Source: Labilithrix sp. (GTDB lineage: Bacteria; Myxococcota_A; Polyangia; Polyangiales; Polyangiaceae). Taken from it: DNA of 64,000 nt. Shown piece by piece: positions 51,374 to 60,816 of this stretch (positions are counted from its first letter, which is position 1; the number at the start of each line of letters is the position of its first letter). The position numbers were made by a program, and so were the translations under genes. Where the stretch lies: assembly GCA_019637155.1 (NCBI GenBank), contig JAHBWE010000005.1:1-64000 (forward strand). The letters are read 5' to 3'. The notes beneath the pieces are model-generated. The model worked only from the letters and a program-made list of their open reading frames with translations, had not been told where the DNA came from and searched no databases.

Positions 51374-51564
51374 CCGCGAGCGACTTACGCGCGGAGGCGA
51401 GGGCAGACGCCACCACGCGGCGCGGACCAGCGGAGCGACGGACGAGCAGGCAGACTCTCCGTCGCTCCGCAGGGGCCCGGTTCGCCGCGCTCGAGCGCCG
51501 GGCTGGCGCCGCTCCGCTTGACCCCTGGGCGCGTTCACCCCATAGTTCGTTCAAATCTTTTTGA

Positions 51565-51578
51565 AACTTCCGGAAGTT
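51565..51578. promoter_or_regulatory. 14-bp perfect palindrome upstream of polyprenyl synthase-regulator operon
   Basis: AACTTCCGGAAGTT, an exact inverted repeat 52 bases before the ATG at 51630. Just upstream is another inverted repeat, TTCAAA and TTTGAA. The second gene of the operon encodes a GbsR/MarR-type regulator, which could bind here for autoregulation. Confidence 0.45.
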
Positions 51579-51629
51579 GCTGGCAAACGCTCGTAACTGC
51601 GGCGGTTTTGGAAGGTGCGGAAACGACCG

Positions 51630-52676
51630 ATGACCCTCGCCAGCGCCCTCCCGATCCTGCAAGAGACCGCGCAGCCGGCGCTCGTCGGCGCGCTGCCGGC
51701 GGAGCGCGTCGCCGAGATCCGGTCGTTCGTCGCGCGCGAGATGGCCGAGGTCGAGGAGCTCCTCCGCCGCCGCGTCGCCGGCGGCGTCTCGCCGGGACGC
51801 GAGTCGGCGCAGCACCTCGTCGAGTCGGGCGGCAAGCGCGTCCGCCCGCTCGGCCTCATGCTCGCCGCCGCGTGCTTCGGCACCATCGACGCGCGCGCGC
51901 GTGACCTCGCCACCGCCGCCGAGATCGTCCACATGGCGACCTTGCTCCACGACGACGTGATCGACGACGGCGATCAGCGCCGCGGCCGTCCGACGTCGCG
52001 CCGCGTCTGGGGCAACGCCGTGAGCGTCCTCGCCGGCGACATGCTCCTCGTCGAGGCGCTCCGCCTCGCGAGCCTCGGCGCGGGGGCGAGCGACACCGCG
52101 ACGTGGACCGAGCTCGTCGCGACGCTCGGCAAGCTCGTCGACGGCGAGATCGTGCAGCTCCGCGGCCGCACCGCGGTGAGCCTCGAAGAGGCGACCTACT
52201 TCGAGATCGTGCGCGGCAAGACGGCGTCGCTCTTCGAGTGGTCGCTCCGCGCGGGCGCGCGCTCGGGCGGGGCCCCGAGCGAGGCGATCGACGCGCTCGG
52301 CCGCTTCGGCGCGTCGCTCGGCGTCGCGTTCCAGCTCGTCGACGACCTCCTCGACTACGACGGCGATGCGGCGAAGACGGGGAAAACGCTGTTTGCCGAC
52401 CTCGCGGAGGGGAAGGTGACCCTGCCGCTCATCCGCGCCGCGGCGATGACGGGGAGCGACGTCGCGTCGCTCGTCGGTCGCGTGCGGGCCGGCGACGCGG
52501 ACGCGGCGCGCGATCTCGGCGTCCGCGTCCGCGAGTCGGGGGCGTGCGAGAAGGTCCGCGCGCTCGCGCGGGCGGAGACGGATCGCGCGCTCTCGGAGCT
52601 CGCGATCGTGCGGCGCTGCGCGGCGAGCGAGGCCCTCGCCGACGTCGCGCGCGGCCTCGCCGCAAGGGTGTCGTGA
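51630..52676 (+). CDS. Polyprenyl diphosphate synthase
   Basis: 348 residues, trans-prenyltransferase family. First Asp-rich motif LLHDDVIDDGD near 109 (DDxxD), GGKRVRPLG binding motif near 68, second Asp-rich motif LVDDLLDYDGD near 237. It condenses isopentenyl diphosphate with an allylic diphosphate, giving chains for quinones (octaprenyl type) or carotenoids and sterol-like lipids. ATG 51630 chosen; GTG 51615 is possible. The stop overlaps the regulator's GTG by four bases (GTGA). Confidence 0.9.
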   Translation: MTLASALPILQETAQPALVGALPAERVAEIRSFVAREMAEVEELLRRRVAGGVSPGRESAQHLVESGGKRVRPLGLMLAAACFGTIDARARDLATAAEIVHMATLLHDDVIDDGDQRRGRPTSRRVWGNAVSVLAGDMLLVEALRLASLGAGASDTATWTELVATLGKLVDGEIVQLRGRTAVSLEEATYFEIVRGKTASLFEWSLRAGARSGGAPSEAIDALGRFGASLGVAFQLVDDLLDYDGDAAKTGKTLFADLAEGKVTLPLIRAAAMTGSDVASLVGRVRAGDADAARDLGVRVRESGACEKVRALARAETDRALSELAIVRRCAASEALADVARGLAARVS

Positions 52677-53242
52677 CCTCCTCCGAGCACAAGCTCTGGC
52701 CGAGCGAGGCGGCGGTCAGCGACGTCGTCGGCCGCCTCATGGAGTTCTGGGGCTTCAAGCGGAACATGGGCCGCATCTGGGCGGTGCTCTACCTGTCGCT
52801 CGAGCCGCTCAGCGCGGAGGATCTTCGTCAAGCCCTCTCCCTTTCCAGCGGCGCCGTGAGTATGACGCTCAACGAGCTCTCGCGGTGGGGCGTCGTACGC
52901 AAGGTCTGGGTTCAAGGTGAGCGAAAGGACTTCTACGCGGCGGAGGTGCAGCTGTGGCGCATGATCTCCCGCGTCTTCAGCGAGCGGGAGAAGACCGAGA
53001 TCGTCACCGCGATCGAAGCCTTCGAGAACGCGCTGGAGGAGGTCGGGAGGCTCCGCCACTCGCCGGATCCGAAGACGCGCGCGCGCGCGGAGCTGCAGCA
53101 CGAGCGCATCCAGCAGCTCCTCGAGCTCGCGCGCCTCGGCAAGCGGCTCATCGAGACGCTCCTCGCCACCGCGAAGATCGACGCCGAGCCGCTCGTCCGC
53201 TTCCTCTTGCGGCAGCAGCCTGCGCAGCCCTCGTCGCACTGA
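52673..53242 (+). CDS. GbsR/MarR-family transcriptional regulator
   Basis: 189 residues, GTG start overlapping the synthase stop. Winged-helix fold: LMEFWGFKRNMGRIWAVLYLS then LSAEDLRQALSLSSGAVSMTLNELSRWGVVRKVW (recognition helix near 60-72), wing KDFYAAEV, and a C-terminal helical dimer region. The GbsR subgroup controls osmolyte, lipid or export genes. Its presence in an isoprenoid operon suggests control of that pathway or the following outer-membrane protein. Confidence 0.87.
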   Translation: MTSSEHKLWPSEAAVSDVVGRLMEFWGFKRNMGRIWAVLYLSLEPLSAEDLRQALSLSSGAVSMTLNELSRWGVVRKVWVQGERKDFYAAEVQLWRMISRVFSEREKTEIVTAIEAFENALEEVGRLRHSPDPKTRARAELQHERIQQLLELARLGKRLIETLLATAKIDAEPLVRFLLRQQPAQPSSH

Positions 53243-54738
53243 GCGCGAGCCCGCGCGCGTCGGCGCAGCCCGCTCCCGACGTCCGGATCGAGAAGAACGA
53301 CTACGCGCTCGAGCTGTTCCAGGGCCCGCTCCTCGCGCCGGGACGCATCACCGGCCTCGCCGGCGCGACCGCGGCGACGGCGGAGGCGCTCGAGGGCGTC
53401 TACAACAACGCCGCCGCGCCGGCGGTGCGCGAGGCGCACAGCGTCGATCACTTCGAGTGGGAGCCCACCGCCGGGATCTCCTTCCCCGGCGCCTTCGGCG
53501 GCACCGATTTCAACAACCGCGGCGAGCGCGGGATCGAGCGGCAGATCGAGCGGAACCGCCAGGCCGGGATCGACCGTCCGCCGACGGTGGAGACGACCGA
53601 TCGCTTCCTCTACTTGAACGCGGGGCTGTGGGGGCAGATCGGGAGCTTCGGCCTCACCGTCACTGCCGACGCGCTCACGTACGACGTCGCGGCGGTGAGC
53701 TCCGACCAGGCGTCGCTCCAGGTCGGCATCGCGCGCTTCCACGCGGTCGGGGCGTACGGCTTCATGCGGAACCAGCTCTGCGTCGGCGCCGGCGTGCGCA
53801 TGGCGTACATGGGCATCCAGGAGAAGGGCGGCGGCGAGACGAGCACCGTCATCTCGATGTTCGGGGTCGCGCCGCAGGCGGGGCTCATCGTGAAGCCGGA
53901 GGACAAGCAGTTCCGCGTCGGCCTCACCGCGCGCGCGCCGGTCTCCGCCGCGAGCAACTTCAGCATCGAGAGCCTGATCCGCGAGCAGCAGGTCGACGGC
54001 ACGACGATCCAGAAGGTCGGGCGCACCTCCTTCATCTCGCCGACGAAGGTCGTGCAGCCGTGGGAGATCGAGTTCGGCGTCGCGTACCAGCTCGGCCCGC
54101 GGCCGCTCAACCCGCGCTGGATCGATCCGCACGACCACGAGTTCGAGCTGGAGCGCGCGATCACGGAGGCCCGCGCGCTGCGCGTCGAGAACCAGCGCGC
54201 CGTGATCGCGCAGATGCCGAGCGCGACGCCGTTCGATCGCTTCGAGCGCGCGCGCCGCCTCTCCGAGATGGCGAAGGAGGAGGTCGCGATCCGCGAGGTG
54301 GAGGACGCCGAGCTCAAGGACGCGAAGAAGAAGCTCGAGCTCGAGCGCCAGGCCCGCTACATGAACTGGCCGCGCGAGCGCGTCACCCTCCTCGCCTCGG
54401 TCCTGATGACGGGCGCGAGCGAGCAGGCGGTCGCGCTCGAGGGCTTCATCGATCAGCGCCGCGAGCTCGTGGGGCAGCGGGTCACGATGACCCCCCGCTT
54501 CTCGGTCGAGAGCGAGGCGGTCCCGAACCTCTTGAAGACGCGCGCGGGCCTCTACGTGGAGCCTTCCCGCTTCCGCGACGGCACCTCGCGCGAGCACTTC
54601 ACGGTCGGCGTCGACGTCCGCATCTTCGAGTGGAGCGTGTTCGGCCTCTTCCCCGATCACCAGTGGAAGGTGAGCTCCTTCATCGACATGGCCGAGCGCT
54701 ACCAGAACTTCGGCTTCAGCGTCGGCACCTGGCACTGA
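53179..54738 (+). CDS. FadL-like outer-membrane protein, start codon not visible
   Basis: About 519 residues; the left coordinate marks the first signal-peptide codons, not a start codon. The signal (LPLAAAACAALVALSA ending ASAQP) overlaps the last 20 codons of the regulator gene in another frame. The mature protein starts RIEKNDYALEL and has YNNAAAPAVREAH and PTAGISFPGAFGG, resembling FadL/OmpP1 N-terminal hatch motifs. Strands continue to the end (FGFSVGTWH). A charged helical segment (~320-360) interrupts the barrel. No ATG, GTG or TTG lies in frame for over 200 bases before the signal; a frameshift or non-standard start is possible. Confidence 0.68.
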   Translation, partial: RRRAARPLPLAAAACAALVALSASPRASAQPAPDVRIEKNDYALELFQGPLLAPGRITGLAGATAATAEALEGVYNNAAAPAVREAHSVDHFEWEPTAGISFPGAFGGTDFNNRGERGIERQIERNRQAGIDRPPTVETTDRFLYLNAGLWGQIGSFGLTVTADALTYDVAAVSSDQASLQVGIARFHAVGAYGFMRNQLCVGAGVRMAYMGIQEKGGGETSTVISMFGVAPQAGLIVKPEDKQFRVGLTARAPVSAASNFSIESLIREQQVDGTTIQKVGRTSFISPTKVVQPWEIEFGVAYQLGPRPLNPRWIDPHDHEFELERAITEARALRVENQRAVIAQMPSATPFDRFERARRLSEMAKEEVAIREVEDAELKDAKKKLELERQARYMNWPRERVTLLASVLMTGASEQAVALEGFIDQRRELVGQRVTMTPRFSVESEAVPNLLKTRAGLYVEPSRFRDGTSREHFTVGVDVRIFEWSVFGLFPDHQWKVSSFIDMAERYQNFGFSVGTWH

Positions 54739-54900
54739 CACGTTCGCGCGCGACCGGCGTGTGCCTGGCGAGCGCGCCGTCGTCGCAGCGCGCGACTACG
54801 TGCCGTGAGACGCGACATCGATCGTCGCGTGCGTCGTACGAACGAGCGGGGAATTCACGCTGCGCCGCGCTCGGCACGGCGGGTGCTTGTCGACCGGCGC

Positions 54901-55068
54901 ATGAGCCTCCGACCGAACCCTCCGCGCCGGCGCTCCGAGACCGCGAAGGTCCTCCTCCTCACGTCCGCCGCCCTCGCCGCGAGCGTCGTCCTCGCCGGTG
55001 TCCTCGCCGTCGCCGTGCACGCCCTCCACGGCGTCATCGGAGACGACGTCATCGCCTCGACCGACTGA
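54901..55068 (+). CDS. Small single-pass membrane peptide
   Basis: 55 residues from ATG 54901. Basic N-terminus (SLRPNPPRRRSETAK), one membrane helix (VLLLTSAALAASVVLAGVLAVAVHAL), short acidic C-terminus. The N-terminal charge distribution fits an N-in orientation. Could be a chance frame, but the composition is orderly. It converges on the S9 peptidase gene. Confidence 0.4.
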   Translation: MSLRPNPPRRRSETAKVLLLTSAALAASVVLAGVLAVAVHALHGVIGDDVIASTD

Positions 55069-55082
55069 ACGCGCGCCGCGCT

Positions 55083-57368
55083 TCAGAGGTTCTCCGCGAA
55101 GAACGACGCGATGCGGGCCGGCATGTACGCCCGCGCGGCGGGGATGCGCAGGCCGTGCCGCTCCCCCGGCAGCACGAGGAGCTCGAAGCGCTTGTCGGCC
55201 GCGATCAGCGCGTCGACGAGGCGAGCGGTGTTTGCATAGTGCACGTTCTCATCCATCATCGCGTGGGTGAGGAGGAGCTTCCCCGTGAGGCCCGGCGCCT
55301 TCTTCGCGAGGTCGGTCGCGGCGTAGCCGTCCGCGTTCGTCGCCGGCGTCTCCATGTAGCGCTCGGTGTAGCCCGTGTCGTAGAGGCGCCAGTCCGTCAC
55401 CGACGAGCCCGCGACGCCGGCCTGGAAGACGCCGCCGCCCTCGAGCATCGCGAGCGCCGCCATGAATCCCCCATAGCTATGCCCGTAAATGCCAATTCGC
55501 GAGGCGTCGACATAAGGCAATGTCGCGAGCCACTTCGCGGCGGCGATCTGGTCCTCCAATTCGTATTTGCCTAGTTGCTTGTGCACCTTCTGCGCGAACG
55601 CGCGGCCGCGGCCGCCGGTGCCGCGCCCGTCGACCTGGAAGACCACGAAGCCGCGGTCGGCGAGGTGCTGCCACAAGAGCCGCGGCGACCAGTAATCCAT
55701 GACCGACTGCGACTCCGGCCCGCCATAGACCACCACGACGACGGGATGACGCCCCGTCACGTCGCGCGGCGTGAGGAGCGCGCCGTTGAGGAGCGTGCCG
55801 TCCGCGCCGGGGACCTGCACCAGCGCGGCGGGGCGGATGCCGAGGCCCACGATGTCGGGATCGAGCGGCGCGGGGCGGAGCTCGCCGAGCGGCTTGCCGT
55901 CCTTGACGACGACGGAGGCGGGCGGCCTCGTCGCGGACGAGTGCACGTCGACCCACGTCTTGCCGGTCTCGTCGACGCGGACGGAGTGCACGCCGGGCTC
56001 GCTCGTGAGGCGCACCACGTCCGCCTCGCCGTCGAGGCGCGCGGCGTAGAGCTGCCGCTGGAGCGGCCCGTCCTTCGTCGCGGTGAAGAGCACGCGCCCG
56101 CCCGCCTCGTCGAGCCCGACGATCGCGTCGACGTCCCAGTCGCCCTTCGTCAGCGTGCGGATCAACGTGCCGTCCTTCTGGCTCCGCAGCTCGATGTGGC
56201 GATGCCCCGTCTTGATCGACGTGAACAGCACCTGCGCCGACCGCTCCAGCACCCGCGCCGGCGAGAAATGCACCCACGCCGGGCTCGTCTCGCTCGCGAT
56301 CTCCGTCGACTTGCCCGTCGCCGGCTCCACCCGGATCAGCGCGAGCTTCTTCTGATCGCGCGGCATCGCTTGATGGAAGAGCGCGCTCCCGTCCTCCGCC
56401 CACGTGAAGCGGCCGACGTACCGCTCCGCCTTCGGATCGGCCGGCGGCGTGATCCACGTCGTCCTCTTCGTCGCGACGTCGAGGATGCCGGCGCGCACGC
56501 TCGGGTTCTTCGCGCCCGCGCGCGGGTAGCGCTGCAGCATGAGGTCCTCGCCCTGGCCGCGCCAGCCGAGGACCGGGATCTTCTCGACCGGCCGCTCGTC
56601 GACCTCGAGGTAGACGAGGCGGTCGCACTTCGGCGACCAGAAGTAGCCGTGCGGCTCGCCGAGCTCCTCTTGCCCCACGTAGTCCGAGAGGCCGTGCGTC
56701 ACGCCCTCCGTCGCGCCGGTCGTGAGCTGGGTCTCCTTCCCCGACGCGACGTCCACCATCCAGAGCTCGCTCTTCCGCACGAACGCGACGCGCGCGCCGG
56801 TGTCGCACGGACGCGCGTCGATCTCCGGCTCCGGCGTCTTCGTGAGCTGCTTCACCTTGCCGTCCGCGGCGCGGACCCAGACGTCGCCGCGCCGCGGGAC
56901 GACCATCACCGGCGCGCGCCGCGCCCAGACGTACGAGGTGATGCCCTCGCTCCGATCGCGCTGCCGCTCGCGGCGCAGCTCCTCCTCGCGCGAGCGCGTC
57001 TCCGCGTCCGCGCCGCCCAGATCTTTCGCGCGGAGGATCACGTCGCTCTTGCCGGCCTCTAGGTCGTAGGCGAAGAGCGACATCGTCTCGTCGCCCGACT
57101 CGCTCGCGAGGAACGTGATCGTCTTGCCGTCCGGCGCGTGCGCGGCGGAGCGCGGGACGCTCCACCCCGGCTCCGGGATCTTCGCGATGCGCTGGAACGC
57201 GATCTTGCTCGCCGACGCCGGCGCGACCTGGAAGCGCTCGATCTTCTTCGGCACCGGCTGCGGCGCGTCGTGCATCGCGCGCAGCACGGACCGCGGCTTG
57301 CCGGACGGAGCGGCGGGACCCGCGCATGCGACGACGAGCGGGAGGACGAGGAGCGAGAGCCTGCGCAT
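55083..57368 (-). CDS. Prolyl oligopeptidase family (S9) dipeptidyl-peptidase
   Basis: 761 residues with lipoprotein signal (MRRLSLLVLPLVVACA). N-terminal DPP-IV-type propeller (~50-500) with repeated WD/strand units, and LGEPHGYFWSPKC resembling the DPP-IV Glu motif. C-terminal alpha/beta-hydrolase: nucleophile GHSYGGFMA (~635), Asp in DENVHYAN (~710), His in GERHGLR (~745). Removes N-terminal dipeptides, usually X-Pro, from peptides in the periplasm. Faces a TPR-protein gene on the same strand. Confidence 0.9.
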   Translation of the reverse strand: MRRLSLLVLPLVVACAGPAAPSGKPRSVLRAMHDAPQPVPKKIERFQVAPASASKIAFQRIAKIPEPGWSVPRSAAHAPDGKTITFLASESGDETMSLFAYDLEAGKSDVILRAKDLGGADAETRSREEELRRERQRDRSEGITSYVWARRAPVMVVPRRGDVWVRAADGKVKQLTKTPEPEIDARPCDTGARVAFVRKSELWMVDVASGKETQLTTGATEGVTHGLSDYVGQEELGEPHGYFWSPKCDRLVYLEVDERPVEKIPVLGWRGQGEDLMLQRYPRAGAKNPSVRAGILDVATKRTTWITPPADPKAERYVGRFTWAEDGSALFHQAMPRDQKKLALIRVEPATGKSTEIASETSPAWVHFSPARVLERSAQVLFTSIKTGHRHIELRSQKDGTLIRTLTKGDWDVDAIVGLDEAGGRVLFTATKDGPLQRQLYAARLDGEADVVRLTSEPGVHSVRVDETGKTWVDVHSSATRPPASVVVKDGKPLGELRPAPLDPDIVGLGIRPAALVQVPGADGTLLNGALLTPRDVTGRHPVVVVVYGGPESQSVMDYWSPRLLWQHLADRGFVVFQVDGRGTGGRGRAFAQKVHKQLGKYELEDQIAAAKWLATLPYVDASRIGIYGHSYGGFMAALAMLEGGGVFQAGVAGSSVTDWRLYDTGYTERYMETPATNADGYAATDLAKKAPGLTGKLLLTHAMMDENVHYANTARLVDALIAADKRFELLVLPGERHGLRIPAARAYMPARIASFFAENL

Positions 57369-57383
57369 GCAGGCCGGTTTACT

Positions 57384-58391
57384 TCAGTTGAGCTGGTGGA
57401 TCGACGCCTTCTCGGCGGGATCGCGATCGAGGAACACGGTCGTGATCTCGCGCTCGAGGCCGGCGGAGAGCTCGCTCTCGAGGCCGAGCGCGGAGCCCGC
57501 GCCGCGCTCGACGTTGCGCTGGTAGATGAAGAGGCGCGCCTGGAGCTGCCCCTCCGCGCCGTCCTCCGGCGGACGCGCGTCGAGCAGCACCATCGCGCGC
57601 GGATCGACGCCGTCGACGACGAGCTCCGCGCCCGGCACGTCGACGATGTACACGTCGGCGTCGCGGACCCAGCGCCCCAAGAGCGCGTCGAGCCCCTGGA
57701 TGACCCGCTTCACGAGCTGCGCGAACGCGTCGGGGGAGGGGGCCCACGCCGGCGGCGGCTTCGTCATGTCGAGCGCGCGCGAGCGGAGGAACGCCTCGAC
57801 CGCGCCGCGCGTGTCGCCCGCGTCGTCGCGGAGGAGGCCCATGTAATAGTGGGCGTCGGAGTGGGTGGGATCGGTGCGGACCGCCTCTTCGATGAACGGC
57901 GCCGCCTTCTGCGTCTCGCCGAGCTCGTAGTAAGCGCGGCCGATCAGGAAGACGTAGCTCGGGTTCTCGAACGGTGGATCGGGGAGTCGCGCCATGCACC
58001 TCTTCGCCTCTTCGGTGTCGCCTTTGCCGAGGAGCGCGTCGACGCGGAGGAGCAGGCAGTCCGCCATCTCCTCCTTCGTCTCGGCGTAGTCGAGCGCGTC
58101 GTCGCAGAGGTTGATCGCCTCGTCCCAATCGCCGAGCGGGTGCATCAGCACCTCGGCCGCGTTGAGCATCGCCTCGAGGTACGTCTCGTCGAGCGCGATC
58201 GCCTGGCGGTAGTGCTCGAGCGCCTCGTCCGACTCGCCCGCGAGGGCGGAGGTGTAGCCGAGGAGGTTGTGGACCTCCGGCGACTGCGGATCGATCTCCA
58301 GCGCCCGCCGCGCGCACGCGTTCGCGCCGGCCGCGTCGCCCTTCTGGGCGAGGTCCCATCCACGATCGAGATGCGCCGAGAGTTGGTCCAT
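57384..58391 (-). CDS. TPR protein with degenerate DUF1025-like metallopeptidase tail
   Basis: 335 residues. Residues ~1-215 are about six TPR units (RALEIDPQSPEVHNLLGYTSALAGESDEALEHYRQAI). The C-terminal ~115 residues follow the DUF1025-type zincin fold: VYIVDVPGAELVVDGVDPRAMVLLDA, LFIYQRNVER, and a final helix where HExxH should be reads LEREITTVFLDRD. The zinc-binding His residues are gone, so no peptidase activity is expected. Cytosolic. It is 15 bases from the S9 peptidase gene and divergent from the COG4324 gene. Confidence 0.72.
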   Translation of the reverse strand: MDQLSAHLDRGWDLAQKGDAAGANACARRALEIDPQSPEVHNLLGYTSALAGESDEALEHYRQAIALDETYLEAMLNAAEVLMHPLGDWDEAINLCDDALDYAETKEEMADCLLLRVDALLGKGDTEEAKRCMARLPDPPFENPSYVFLIGRAYYELGETQKAAPFIEEAVRTDPTHSDAHYYMGLLRDDAGDTRGAVEAFLRSRALDMTKPPPAWAPSPDAFAQLVKRVIQGLDALLGRWVRDADVYIVDVPGAELVVDGVDPRAMVLLDARPPEDGAEGQLQARLFIYQRNVERGAGSALGLESELSAGLEREITTVFLDRDPAEKASIHQLN

Positions 58392-58454
58392 GTCGTCGTG
58401 TGCCGGTGGTTTTTGCCGAAGGCGGCGGGTGCGTCAAGCATATGCTGCCAATCG

Positions 58455-59498
58455 ATGCGCGTGGCGCGATCTCTCGTTCTTCTGCTCGCTTTCGTCCTCG
58501 GAGGCTGTCTGCCCGTCCGCTACATCACGCAAGCGGCAGCGGGGCAGGATCAGCTCAACAGTGCCGGCATCGAGATCGCCGAGATCGTCGAAGGCGAGCA
58601 CCTCGACAAGCGGACGCGGGAGCTCCTCGCGCACGTCGCCAGGATCAAGGCGTTCGGCGAGCGCTACGGCCTCAAGCGGACGAAGAACTACGAGCGCTAC
58701 ATCGACATCCGGCGCCCCGCGGTGGTGTGGGTCGTCTCGGCGTGCCATCCGCTCGCGTTCCGGCCGCAGGTCTGGAAGTTTCCGATCGTCGGCTCGATCA
58801 CGTACACGGGCTGGTTCGACAAGAAGGAGGCGCAGGCCTACGGCGCCGAGCTCGCGCGGCGCGGCTGGGACGTCGACGTGCGGCCCTCGCCCGCGTACTC
58901 CACGCTCGGCTGGTTCGACGATCCGATCCTCTCGACGATGATCTCGAGCGAGGAGGACGCGCTCGGCGAGCTCGCCGACACGGTCCTCCACGAGACGCTC
59001 CACGCCACGTTCTACGTCCCGAGCCAGAGCACGCTCAACGAGAGCGTTGCCTCGTTCTTCGGCGACGAGCTCGCCGCGAAGTACCTCGACGAGGCGGTCG
59101 GACCGGACTCGGTCGAGAAGAAGGCGTTCCTCGAGCACCGCGCCCGCAGCGCCGAGCGCGGCGCGCTGATGAAGCAGGCCTACGACGAGCTCGCGAAGCT
59201 CTACGCCGATCGGAAGCGGCCGAAGGAGGAGCGCCTCGCGGAGAAGAAGCGCATCATCGCGGAGCTGAAGGCGAAGACGAAGTCGAGGCGCGCGATCAAC
59301 AACGCGAGCCTCATCCAGATGAAGACCTACGGCTCGGGCAAGCCCCAGCTCCGAGAGCTCCTCCAGCAGTGCGGCGGCGACTACCCGCGGATGCTCCGCA
59401 CCCTCGATCGCCTCCGCGCCACGAGCAAGACGGCGCCCCCGCACTCGGACCCGGGCGTCCTCCTCCAGCCGCTCCTCGCCGAGGGCGGCTGTCCATGA
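58455..59498 (+). CDS. Lipoprotein aminopeptidase of the COG4324 type
   Basis: 347 residues. Signal MRVARSLVLLLAFVLGGCL with lipobox LGGC. The COG4324 zinc motif is present: VLHETLHATFYVPSQSTLNESVASFFGDEL near 185, with HETLH as HExxH and NESVASF as the third-ligand Glu. Family members are predicted aminopeptidases at the outer membrane. The C-terminal ~110 residues are Lys/Glu-rich coiled coil. The start is 63 bases from the divergent TPR gene. Confidence 0.85.
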   Translation: MRVARSLVLLLAFVLGGCLPVRYITQAAAGQDQLNSAGIEIAEIVEGEHLDKRTRELLAHVARIKAFGERYGLKRTKNYERYIDIRRPAVVWVVSACHPLAFRPQVWKFPIVGSITYTGWFDKKEAQAYGAELARRGWDVDVRPSPAYSTLGWFDDPILSTMISSEEDALGELADTVLHETLHATFYVPSQSTLNESVASFFGDELAAKYLDEAVGPDSVEKKAFLEHRARSAERGALMKQAYDELAKLYADRKRPKEERLAEKKRIIAELKAKTKSRRAINNASLIQMKTYGSGKPQLRELLQQCGGDYPRMLRTLDRLRATSKTAPPHSDPGVLLQPLLAEGGCP

Positions 59499-59504
59499 GG
59501 TGAC

Positions 59505-60722
59505 TCACGGACAGTCGTCGCCGGCGGGGACCGCGGTGTCGCTCTCGCAGCGAGGCGCGATCGGCGCGCCGGCCTCGAACACGCCGAGCGTCGCGATCGG
59601 GTACGCCTCGACCCTCATCCCGGCCGAGAGCGCGTCGCAAGGTTGCTTCGGCTCGGCGTGGTCCTGGCTGTCGGAGCGGATGTCGCGCGCGTCGCAGATC
59701 TCCTTCTTCACCGCGCCATAGATGATGCGCGCGGTGGAGTCGTCGTCGCAGAGCGTCTTGTCCACGAGGCCGCTCCCGTCCTTCACGTAGATGGTGCGGA
59801 CCTGACCGAGGAAATCGGACGTCTTCCAGCGGCCGGCGACGACGCCGCGGACGAGCGACGGCCCGCCGTCCGCGGTCGTCACCTCCGCGGTGAGGATCGC
59901 GTCGGTGAGCGTCATGTCGAACGGCTTCGGATCGTCCGAGAGGAGGATCGGCAGCGTCGCGCTGCTGAAGCGCGCGACGAGGTGCCCGCCCGTGATCCAC
60001 GCGGTGTCGGACTTCACGCGCGACGCGCCGGCGCCGGGCGCGACCTCGAAGCGCGCGTCGAGCACCCAGCGGTCGTCGAAGTCGCCCGTCGTACCGCCGT
60101 CGTCGCGCGGGAGGATGCCGATCGCGGGGAACACCTCGATCTGGAGCGCGTCGTCGTCGAGCTGTCCGTTCCACCCCGTGACGCGCAGCACGGCGCCGTA
60201 GCGTCCCTCCCGGATCCCGTCGTTGATGCTCTCGGCGCTGAGGAGCTTGCTGAAGCCGCCGATGTACTCGATGAGGCTGAAGCCCGCGTTGTCGAGGCCG
60301 GCGGTGGACTTGTCGGCGGCGCTCTTCGCGAACGTCGACTCGAGCACCGCCGTCGTGCACGTGCTCGTCGCGATCGTGGGCGAGCACGCGCGATCGAGGT
60401 TGTAGCCCGGCACGTCGGGGCGACCGCCGTCGACGTCGACGCCGAAGTCGAGGAGCCTCAGCGCGAGGATGAGCGGCGGCGCCGTCCCCGCCGCGGCGTC
60501 GGCGGGCGGACCTACGATCCCGATCTCGCCGCACGGGCCGGGCGCGCCCTGGTCCGCGGCGGAGGAGTCCTGGATCGCGGCACCATCAGCCGCGTCGACG
60601 CCGGCGTCTTCGAGCGGGAGGCCGTCCTCGGAAAGCCGCTCGAATCCGAGGATCGCGGCGCACGACGCCGCGCCGGCCGCGAGGAGGGTCGTCGCGAAGG
60701 AGAGGAGGCGCCTGCGCAGCAC
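59505..60722 (-). CDS. Lipoprotein of unknown function
   Basis: 405 residues, GTG start. Signal MLRRRLLSFATTLLAAGAASCA with lipobox AASC. An Asp/Ala-rich linker (~30-60) leads to a beta-rich body (RYGAVLRVTGWNGQ, HLVARFSSATLPILL, RTIYVKDGSGLVDKTLC). About nine Cys, some in pairs. No family recognised; similar multi-domain lipoproteins are frequent in this window. Confidence 0.65.
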   Translation of the reverse strand: MLRRRLLSFATTLLAAGAASCAAILGFERLSEDGLPLEDAGVDAADGAAIQDSSAADQGAPGPCGEIGIVGPPADAAAGTAPPLILALRLLDFGVDVDGGRPDVPGYNLDRACSPTIATSTCTTAVLESTFAKSAADKSTAGLDNAGFSLIEYIGGFSKLLSAESINDGIREGRYGAVLRVTGWNGQLDDDALQIEVFPAIGILPRDDGGTTGDFDDRWVLDARFEVAPGAGASRVKSDTAWITGGHLVARFSSATLPILLSDDPKPFDMTLTDAILTAEVTTADGGPSLVRGVVAGRWKTSDFLGQVRTIYVKDGSGLVDKTLCDDDSTARIIYGAVKKEICDARDIRSDSQDHAEPKQPCDALSAGMRVEAYPIATLGVFEAGAPIAPRCESDTAVPAGDDCP

Positions 60723-60816
60723 GCGCAGAGCTTAGCGCATCTGGATCGGGAGACGCCCAGGATCATGCGTAAAAACAAGCCTTTCCGTGAATTCGCGCTA
60801 TGGTTTTCGAAGGGAC

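Noticed and set aside
54805..54900. Upstream GTG extension of the 55-residue membrane peptide
   Set aside because: The added residues are random-looking Arg-rich sequence; ATG 54901 gives a sensible topology.
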